Positions 1-4,699 of a stretch of DNA of 6,003 nt are shown one piece after another. The first letter of the stretch is position 1; the number at the start of each line of letters is the position of its first letter. The notes under the pieces are model-generated. The model had not been told where the DNA came from, did no database searches, and worked only from the letters and a program-made list of their open reading frames with translations. A program made the position numbers and the translations under genes. The stretch is from Methylococcaceae bacterium NSM2-1 (GTDB taxonomy: Bacteria; Pseudomonadota; Gammaproteobacteria; Methylococcales; Methylomonadaceae): NCBI GenBank assembly GCA_002256705.1, contig NQJI01000098.1, forward strand, positions 1 through 6,003, in the 5' to 3' direction.

Positions 1-47
1 ATGAAACTTAAATCAGAGTTTGTTAAAAAAGCCTGATTGCCAATATC

Positions 48-159
48 CATAATTTTGAAAACAAGCTATTGCCCTGATCGATTTACACTTTAGCATTGGA
101 ATGACAATCCGGAATGCTTTTCGACTGTATGCACCGGGGTCTTAGTTTTCAAAATTATG
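48..159. repeat. Inverted-repeat-bounded element, MITE-like or structured (112 bp)
   Basis: A perfect 15-bp inverted repeat is present: CATAATTTTGAAAAC at 48-62 and its exact reverse complement at 145-159, with 82 bp between. A second, smaller inverted repeat lies almost at the centre: AGCATT at 92-97 pairs with AATGCT at 113-118, and inner GGA/TCC triplets can extend it with a two-base bulge. The two inverted repeats share nearly the same midpoint (about 104), so the whole stretch can be drawn as one imperfect long hairpin. There is no coding frame inside. A TA dinucleotide lies within each arm (50-51 and 156-157), where a mariner/IS630-type element would have its target duplication, but no clear longer flanking duplication is visible. 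It could be a small non-autonomous element, a structured RNA, or an extra 3' structure beyond ftsH. The repeat is certain; its nature is inference. Confidence 0.5.
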
Positions 160-173
160 CGCAGAATGCGAAA

Positions 174-198
174 TAATGCCCGGCTTGACCGGGCATTA
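174..198 (-). terminator. Stem-loop terminator downstream of ftsH
   Basis: A perfect 10-bp stem (TAATGCCCGG at 174-183 with its complement at 189-198) closes a 5-nt loop. It lies about 47 nt beyond the ftsH stop codon. Read on the minus strand, the GC-rich stem is followed by a short U-rich run (TTATTT across the end of the stem and just past it). This fits a rho-independent terminator with a modest U-tract. On the plus strand no T-run follows directly, so it is called for the minus strand only. Confidence 0.75.
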
Positions 199-244
199 AC
201 ATGTTATTTGTAAATTCTGACGTTAACTTCATGCCGTATTCTCG

Positions 245-2158
245 TCAAGCAAAGCTTTGGTCAGGTTGTAATGCACAGCTGTCATCCTTTCCCTTCCCGT
301 TTGATTCGGGGCTGTTCCGGTCTTTCATATCACTGTATTCCATAGGAGGCCGCGCTTCTTTTCCAGCCATCAAATCATCAATCTGCCAGCGGTCGATGGT
401 TTCCCATTTCATCAGCGCGTCTGCCATAAGGTGCAGAATAGCCATATTTTCCTGTAAGATTTTCTCTGCACGATAATAGTTACGATCGATTACCGAACGG
501 ATCTCTTCATCAATCATTTGTGCAACATTGCTGGAGATAGCGCCGCCTTGTGCCCCCGGTTGCCCGAAGATGGCCTGGCCGGCTTCTTCTCCATAGGTGA
601 GCGGTCCGAGTTTGTCCGACAAGCCCCAACGGGTAACCATCTTTCTGGCTAATTCGGTTGCTCTTTCAATATCATTGGAGGCTCCGGTAGTCACCCGGTC
701 ATCGCCGAAAATCAGCAGTTCTGCAAGCCGGCCGCCAAACAGACTGGCTATCTGGCCTTCCAGTTTACGCTTGCTGGCGCTGTATTGATCATTTTCCGGC
801 AGGAACATCGTAATACCCAGCGCCCTGCCTCTGGGCATAATACTCACTTTGTAGACCGGATCATGGTCCGGCATAAGCCGGCCGACAATACAGTGTCCCG
901 CTTCATGATAGGCCGTCAGGCGCTTGTCATCTTCGCTCATCACCATCGTGTGCTTTTCTACGCCCATCAATATCTTATCCTTGGCTTTTTCAAGATGCGT
1001 CATGGAGACTTCAAGAAGGTCGGAACGTGCTGCCAGCAAAGCGGCCTCATTTACTAAATTGGCCAGTTCTGCACCTGAAAATCCGGGAGTGCCGCGGGCA
1101 ATATAACTGATTTCAACATCTTCCGAGGTAGGCACTTTTTGCAAATGGACTTTTAATATTTGTTCCCGGCCACGGACATCAGGCAAACCAACATTAACTT
1201 GCCGGTCAAAACGGCCGGGTCTTAATAGGGCATCGTCCAGCACATCCGCACGGTTAGTCGCGGCAATCACAATAATGCCTTCATTACCTTCAAATCCGTC
1301 CATTTCAACCAGCAACTGGTTAAGGGTTTGTTCCCGCTCTTCATTGCCAGCGCCCATTCCCGAACTGCTCCGTTTTCTGCCAACGGCATCTATTTCATCG
1401 ATAAAAATAATGCAGGGGGACTGTTCCTTCGCCTGGGCAAACAGATCTCTTACCCTGGAAGCCCCGACACCGACATACATCTCAACAAAATCTGATCCGG
1501 AAATAGAGAAGAATTTAACTTTTGCTTCGCCGGCAATTGCTCGGGCAATGAGGGTTTTACCGGTCCCTGGAGGCCCGACCATCAAGACACCGCGCGGAAT
1601 TTTGCCGCCCAGTTTTTGAAACTTTTGTGGTGCTTTTAGAAAATCGACCAGTTCTACAACATCTTCTTTTGCTTCTTCACAACCCGCAACATCCGCAAAA
1701 GTTATTTTCACCTGATCTTCATCAAACATTTTTGCCTTGTTTTTTTGAAAGCCGAAGTTGACTGACCCTTTACTGTTTTTTTGCATTTTATGCATAAAAA
1801 ATGAACATATGACAATCAGAACCAGCATCGGAAACCAGGAAATGAAAATTTCCATTAGCAACGAGTGCTCATTTGGTGCAGTGGTTCTGATTTGAGCCCC
1901 GGTTGCCAGTAAATCATCAATTAAATGCGGATCCCCCGGATTATAGGTTTCAAAATCCTCACCGGCAGAAGTCCGAAACTTTATGGTTTTACCTGTAATT
2001 TCAACTCGTTCAATCCGGCCAGTCTTGACCTGTTTGATGAATGAAGAATAAGCTAAATCGGCCTTATATTCAGGGCCTGAATTTAACCTGTTATAAATTA
2101 AAATCGCGCCTCCAAGCAAAATTCCGAACAGTGCGATTGTCAATAGATATTTTTTCAT
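245..2158 (-). CDS. ftsH: ATP-dependent zinc metalloprotease FtsH
   Basis: A 637-residue hexameric inner-membrane AAA+ protease that extracts and degrades misfolded membrane proteins and selected cytosolic regulators. Visible in order: TM1 (about 5-22), periplasmic FtsH extracellular domain (about 30-100), TM2 (about 104-122), AAA module with Walker A GPPGTGKT (195-202), pore loop MYVG (227-230), Walker B IIFIDE (250-255), second region of homology with arginine fingers R313 and R316, and the M41 protease domain with HEAGH (418-422) and the third zinc ligand D496. Length matches the family (E. coli 644). The start at 2158 has a good SD (GGAG, 7 nt upstream). Differences from E. coli FtsH as I recall it: Tyr replaces Phe in the pore loop, the Gly-rich linker after TM2 is Lys/Asn/Ser-rich, and the last 30 or so residues are unrelated. 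It appears monocistronic, without rlmE upstream or folP immediately downstream, so it may be a second FtsH copy (inference). The identity is very secure. Confidence 0.97.
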   Translation of the reverse strand: MKKYLLTIALFGILLGGAILIYNRLNSGPEYKADLAYSSFIKQVKTGRIERVEITGKTIKFRTSAGEDFETYNPGDPHLIDDLLATGAQIRTTAPNEHSLLMEIFISWFPMLVLIVICSFFMHKMQKNSKGSVNFGFQKNKAKMFDEDQVKITFADVAGCEEAKEDVVELVDFLKAPQKFQKLGGKIPRGVLMVGPPGTGKTLIARAIAGEAKVKFFSISGSDFVEMYVGVGASRVRDLFAQAKEQSPCIIFIDEIDAVGRKRSSSGMGAGNEEREQTLNQLLVEMDGFEGNEGIIVIAATNRADVLDDALLRPGRFDRQVNVGLPDVRGREQILKVHLQKVPTSEDVEISYIARGTPGFSGAELANLVNEAALLAARSDLLEVSMTHLEKAKDKILMGVEKHTMVMSEDDKRLTAYHEAGHCIVGRLMPDHDPVYKVSIMPRGRALGITMFLPENDQYSASKRKLEGQIASLFGGRLAELLIFGDDRVTTGASNDIERATELARKMVTRWGLSDKLGPLTYGEEAGQAIFGQPGAQGGAISSNVAQMIDEEIRSVIDRNYYRAEKILQENMAILHLMADALMKWETIDRWQIDDLMAGKEARPPMEYSDMKDRNSPESNGKGKDDSCALQPDQSFA

Positions 2159-2165
2159 GATATTT

Positions 2166-2178
2166 CTCCAAGTTGGAG
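2166..2178 (-). promoter_or_regulatory. ftsH ribosome binding site inside a small palindrome
   Basis: The ftsH Shine-Dalgarno (GGAG, read on the minus strand at 2169-2166) is one arm of the 13-bp palindrome CTCCAAGTTGGAG. In the mRNA the upstream CUCC can pair with the downstream GGAG across a 5-nt loop, which would mask the ribosome binding site 7 nt before the AUG. The stem is only 4-5 bp, so it would be marginally stable. Whether it controls translation is inference; the RBS itself is clear. Confidence 0.55.
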
Positions 2179-2335
2179 GCTGCTAAGTTCAGCTAATGCA
2201 AGCCTCAAACAGAAAAGAGAAGTACTGCATGAAGCTAAAAAGCTGGCTAACCGCTAACCATACATATAAGAAATCTGCACAGGTCAGTTCCGACTTGGCA
2301 TTAGTGATTCATAAAGCGTATATTCCTTCATCGGC

Positions 2336-2363
2336 AAAATAATACATGCATTTTAAGTGCCAA
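2336..2363 (-). promoter_or_regulatory. Weak candidate sigma-70 promoter for ftsH
   Basis: On the minus strand a TTGGCA (-35, 2363-2358, five of six consensus bases) is followed after 16 bp by TATTTT (-10, 2341-2336, four of six). It would give a leader of roughly 170 nt before the ftsH AUG. A second weak pair, TTGCCG (2337-2332) with TATGAA (2313-2308) at 18-bp spacing, overlaps it. I see no convincing heat-shock (sigma-32) promoter, although FtsH is often heat-induced in related bacteria. In AT-rich DNA such matches arise by chance. Confidence 0.25.
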
Positions 2364-2646
2364 TTTGTTGTTCAGCTTAAGCTGTTGATAAAAACTAATA
2401 ATATGCGGTATTCAAGAATTGGATAGGGTTGTATTGAGATTTTTGATAGTCTGGCATTTAATTTGCCCTGTTTTGGCGCGAAAAATGAACCAATTTGGAC
2501 TTATATAAAATGAATTACGTGACTTTTATCAGAACTACTCATTGAATAGGGAGAGACTGGTTAGAGGATTATCAGACTCGAATGAAATTTATTTAACTTC
2601 GCCCCGATGTTCAATTGTTTATGCCTAGCTGCGCAGATTGGATTAC

Positions 2647-2669
2647 GGCTTTTGCAAGCCTGCTTGGCT
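2647..2669. repeat. Overlapping, mutually exclusive small hairpins
   Basis: GGCTT (2647-2651) can pair with AAGCC (2656-2660) across a TTGC loop. The same AGCC (2657-2660) can instead pair with GGCT (2666-2669) across TGCTT. The two stems exclude each other. No U-run follows, so this is not a terminator. It lies about 90 bp before the DUF5710 gene, and a function is not shown. Confidence 0.3.
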
Positions 2670-2757
2670 ATCGCGTAAATATCTGACCCGGTATCGCAGG
2701 CAATGAATTACAATGTAGTAAACCTTACAATTTAACCCGCGCAACCGCTATTATTAA

Positions 2758-3069
2758 ATGGCAGACTCGAAAACGTATCTCAATGTACCCTTTGCACAAA
2801 AGGATGCCGCTAAAGCACTCGGAGCAAGATGGGATGCAGCCAATAAGAAATGGTATGTACCAGCCGATAAGGACAATACGCTTTTTGCACAATGGCAGCC
2901 GCAAGCCGGCACGATGGAATCGCCCTCAGCCATGAAGAGCAAACCAAAAACGCGGGCTTCATCCACCAAAAGCAGTTCTTCAGCTATTAACGACACCCCT
3001 GTTGCGACCACCTATCCAGCGGACAAAGACTTTGTTGCCTATAACGGCGATGAACCACCGTGGGATTAA
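2758..3069 (+). CDS. Small DUF5710 domain protein
   Basis: A 103-residue soluble protein with no signal peptide or membrane segment. Residues about 6-46 match the DUF5710 pattern: YLNVPF, then an Ala/Lys-rich helix ending ALGARWD, then KKWYVP. I recognise this domain from plasmid and ICE primase- and topoisomerase-like proteins, where its role is unknown. A Ser/Lys/Thr-rich, probably disordered linker (about 50-82) follows. The tail (about 86-103) is acidic and aromatic and ends GDEPPWD. The pentapeptide PADKD occurs both at the end of the domain (35-39) and in the tail (87-91). The ATG at 2758 is preceded directly by an in-frame TAA, so translation cannot start further upstream. No Shine-Dalgarno is visible. 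It is followed after 49 bp by ygjP on the same strand, and so is probably co-transcribed with it. The domain call is good; the function is unknown. Confidence 0.85.
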   Translation: MADSKTYLNVPFAQKDAAKALGARWDAANKKWYVPADKDNTLFAQWQPQAGTMESPSAMKSKPKTRASSTKSSSSAINDTPVATTYPADKDFVAYNGDEPPWD

Positions 3070-3118
3070 CGTTTGATTCTGCAAAATATCTATCGGTTAA
3101 TCATTCCCCTTGAATAAG

Positions 3119-3622
3119 ATGAGCAAATTAAAATACCTGGCCGGCTATTCGGCGACAGTAACGGATCAGGTACACAAGCTTATCGATAACGATAAATTGG
3201 CTGAGGTACTGTTAAAAAAATATCCTGTCGCCCATAACATCAGGACCGATAAAGCGCTCTATGTCTATGCCGTGGACATGAAGAATAAATTTCTCCGGCA
3301 ATCCGGTCCGCTTAGCAAAGTGGTTTACGATGACAAAATCGATGTACTTCATCAAGCGCTGGGATTACATTCATTTGTATCCAGAGTGCAGGGTGGCAAC
3401 TTGAAAGCAAAAAATGAAATCCGCATAGGATCGATCTTTAAAAGTGCTCCACTTGAATTCCTGAGAATGATCGTCGTGCATGAACTGGCTCATTTGAGAG
3501 AAAAACAGCACAACAAGGCTTTCTATAAATTATGCGAGTACATGGAACCCGACTATCTCCAGTTGGAATTTGATATGCGGCTTTACCTGACTTATCTCGA
3601 TCTCTCAGGGAAGCTCTACTGA
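3119..3622 (+). CDS. ygjP: YgjP-family metal-dependent hydrolase
   Basis: A 167-residue cytosolic protein of the YgjP-like metallopeptidase (DUF45) family. It aligns in memory along its full length with E. coli YgjP, sharing the N-terminal MSxLxYLxGY pattern, the ALGLH and SRVQGG blocks, and the zinc motif HELAH (121-125) followed by H131, an HExxHxxxxxH arrangement. The gluzincin-like fold suggests peptidase activity, but I recall a report of UTP pyrophosphatase activity for the E. coli protein, so the physiological substrate should be treated as open. A TTG three codons upstream (3110) is also in frame. The ATG at 3119 is preferred because it matches the family N-terminus and the E. coli length. 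No strong SD is present. It lies 49 bp after the DUF5710 gene and converges on hemJ with only 16 bp between stop codons and no obvious terminator. Confidence 0.93.
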   Translation: MSKLKYLAGYSATVTDQVHKLIDNDKLAEVLLKKYPVAHNIRTDKALYVYAVDMKNKFLRQSGPLSKVVYDDKIDVLHQALGLHSFVSRVQGGNLKAKNEIRIGSIFKSAPLEFLRMIVVHELAHLREKQHNKAFYKLCEYMEPDYLQLEFDMRLYLTYLDLSGKLY

Positions 3623-3638
3623 ATGCGATGGACTTACT

Positions 3639-4064
3639 TTAAAAAGGCTTAACTACCGCCAGAATGATAATGCCGACCAAAAATAACACCGGTACTTCAT
3701 TCATCCAGCGGTAATAAACATGGCTATGTTGATTACGGCCATGTTTAAAATCAACAAGCCACACGCCGCAAAAATAGTGATAAACCAGCATGAGTGCAAG
3801 CAGCGCCAGTTTTGCATGCAGCCAGCCACTGGCAGAATAAAGTCCCCATGCGTAATCAGCCAGCATCCAGATACCAAATATAAAGGTAGCTATCATTCCC
3901 GGCGTCATAATGCCGAAAAACAGTTTGCGCTCCATCACCTTGAAGCGTTCATTGCTGATTTCATCGGAACTCTGGGCATGGTAAACATACAAGCGTGGCA
4001 GATAAAACAGGCCTGCAAACCAGGTGACCATAAAAATCAAGTGCAAAGCTTTTAACCAGAGCAT
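3639..4064 (-). CDS. hemJ: Protoporphyrinogen IX oxidase HemJ (CopD-like/UPF0093)
   Basis: A 141-residue integral membrane protein of the HemJ family, which oxidises protoporphyrinogen IX to protoporphyrin IX, the penultimate step of heme synthesis, in bacteria lacking HemG or HemY. Four hydrophobic segments are visible (about 3-22, 52-70, 82-103, 122-139). Conserved features are the N-terminal LKALHLI with H8 (the proposed heme ligand), FAGLFYLPRLYVYH in the first helix and loop, W81 and K85 in WLHAKLAL, and the C-terminal RWMNEVPV block. Length is typical (about 140-145). The ATG at 4064 has an AGGA SD (4074-4071, 6 nt spacing) placed within the last codons of the upstream TlpA-like gene. 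It is 3 bp after that gene's stop, so the two are probably co-transcribed and translationally coupled. Older annotation may call it CopD-like copper protein; the residues favour HemJ. Confidence 0.9.
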   Translation of the reverse strand: MLWLKALHLIFMVTWFAGLFYLPRLYVYHAQSSDEISNERFKVMERKLFFGIMTPGMIATFIFGIWMLADYAWGLYSASGWLHAKLALLALMLVYHYFCGVWLVDFKHGRNQHSHVYYRWMNEVPVLFLVGIIILAVVKPF

Positions 4065-4067
4065 GGC

Positions 4068-4607
4068 TTATCCTAAGGTGAGGGTTTCAATACGGGTTTT
4101 TATTTCAGCAGGATCAAAAGCGCCGGTTTTCTTTAGGTCAATCAATCCGTCAGGGCTAATTAAAAAGGTGCTGGGTATTAATTGCACATCGCCAAAGGCA
4201 TGGGCGTGCTCTGCTTTTAAGTCCAGCGCTACATTATAAGGTAGCTGCTGGTCCTCAGTCATGGTGACAACATGGTTAGGCGGGTCGTAATACATGGCAA
4301 CGGCTATGATTTCAAGGCCCTGCTTATGATATTGCGTATAAAGGTCAATCAAATGGGGGATTTCTTTTATACAAGCGGGGCAATCAGTTGCCCAGAATGT
4401 GACGATAACCGGTTTGCCGCGTAAATCTTTCAGGGCAATTTTTTTGCCGGTGATGGTGGTAAATGTCACATCGGGCGGCCTGGTTGAGACGCGATTTATC
4501 GTGGCTATCGAAATGAATACCAGTACTAATAACAAAGACGCTAATAAAATGAATCGAGATGCGGTAAATCGCGTCTTAAGAATAGAGGGAGGAAATTGTT
4601 CAGGCAT
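4068..4607 (-). CDS. TlpA-like membrane-anchored thioredoxin-fold protein
   Basis: A thiol-disulfide oxidoreductase of the TlpA/ResA/AhpC-TSA redoxin group, about 179 residues from ATG 4607. An N-terminal basic stretch is followed by one membrane anchor (about 18-37), which places the thioredoxin domain in the periplasm. The active site is FWATDCPAC, with the redox pair C76 and C79; the cis-proline of the fold is in IPSTFLI (about 145), followed by the usual DG turn. Relatives reduce cytochrome c apoproteins or other periplasmic disulfides; the partner here is unknown. The frame stays open to a TTG at 4631, but an extended -10 box at 4647-4639 would put the mRNA 5' end at about that TTG, so ATG 4607 is preferred. 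It is first in a pair with hemJ, 3 bp away, and divergent from serA. An electron path from CcdA/DsbD is expected but not in this window. Confidence 0.9.
   Translation of the reverse strand: MPEQFPPSILKTRFTASRFILLASLLLVLVFISIATINRVSTRPPDVTFTTITGKKIALKDLRGKPVIVTFWATDCPACIKEIPHLIDLYTQYHKQGLEIIAVAMYYDPPNHVVTMTEDQQLPYNVALDLKAEHAHAFGDVQLIPSTFLISPDGLIDLKKTGAFDPAEIKTRIETLTLG
4071..4074 (-). promoter_or_regulatory. hemJ ribosome binding site within the tlpA-like 3' end
   Basis: AGGA on the minus strand, 6 nt before the hemJ ATG, overlaps the final codons of the TlpA-like gene. Ribosomes ending on the first gene would disrupt any structure here and could reload, which fits translational coupling. Confidence 0.65.
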
Positions 4608-4638
4608 TTGCGTCAATGTCTCACTTGGCAATACCGGG

Positions 4639-4647
4639 ATTATAGCA
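4639..4647 (-). promoter_or_regulatory. Extended -10 promoter of the tlpA-like/hemJ operon
   Basis: The minus strand reads TGCTATAAT: a perfect -10 hexamer (4644-4639) preceded by the TG of an extended -10 element. No good -35 hexamer is seen 16-18 bp upstream, as is common for extended -10 promoters. Transcription would begin near 4632, giving a leader of about 25 nt to ATG 4607. No comparably good promoter for the divergent serA gene is visible in the 4608-4699 interval. Confidence 0.6.
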
Positions 4648-4699
4648 AAGCTGTTAAACTGTGCATTTTTTAACGAGTAAACCTTCAGCCAACAATTCC

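Larger units (their letters stand above)
2159..2757. other. Gene-free divergent intergenic region (599 bp)
   Basis: No credible ORF is found on either strand: reading frames are short, and candidate ATGs (for example 2402 and 2485) meet stops within ten or so codons. There is no tRNA-like cloverleaf or recognisable RNA gene. The region is AT-rich and must carry the 5' controls of ftsH (leftward) and the DUF5710 gene (rightward). Seen inside: the RBS palindrome next to ftsH, a tandem GCTAACC duplication (2246-2259), a 12-bp palindrome CAGCTTAAGCTG (2373-2384), overlapping small hairpins at 2647-2669, and a direct TTACAAT pair (2708-2714, 2725-2731). None identifies a known riboswitch or regulator. 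It may hold an unrecognised small RNA or a decayed gene. Confidence 0.6.

Noticed and set aside
1..36. Open frame at the left edge (12 codons ending in TGA at 34-36), possible 3' end of a gene on the plus strand
   Set aside because: Only 11 residues are visible, with no recognisable motif, and one of three frames being open for 36 bp is expected by chance.
201..1619. Several 60-114 residue open frames on the plus strand within 201-1619
   Set aside because: They lie opposite ftsH, have no family features or RBS, and are antisense shadows of a strongly conserved gene.
2246..2259. Tandem GCTAACC duplication as a possible regulator site or microsatellite
   Set aside because: Only two 7-bp units, with no further copies in the region; small duplications like this are common in noncoding DNA.
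2373..2384. 12-bp perfect palindrome CAGCTTAAGCTG as a repressor operator
   Set aside because: About one such palindrome is expected by chance per 6 kb, and it is not repeated or next to a convincing promoter.
2754..3011. 85-residue minus-strand frame opposite the DUF5710 gene
   Set aside because: The plus frame has a recognised domain over the same bases; the minus frame has no motif or RBS.
3110..3118. TTG at 3110 as the ygjP start
   Set aside because: The family N-terminus and the usual 167-residue length match the ATG three codons later at 3119.
4625..4660. TTGGCA (4625-4630) with TAAACT (4655-4660) as a serA promoter
   Set aside because: The spacing is 24 bp, too long for a sigma-70 promoter, and no better -10 lies at 16-18 bp.
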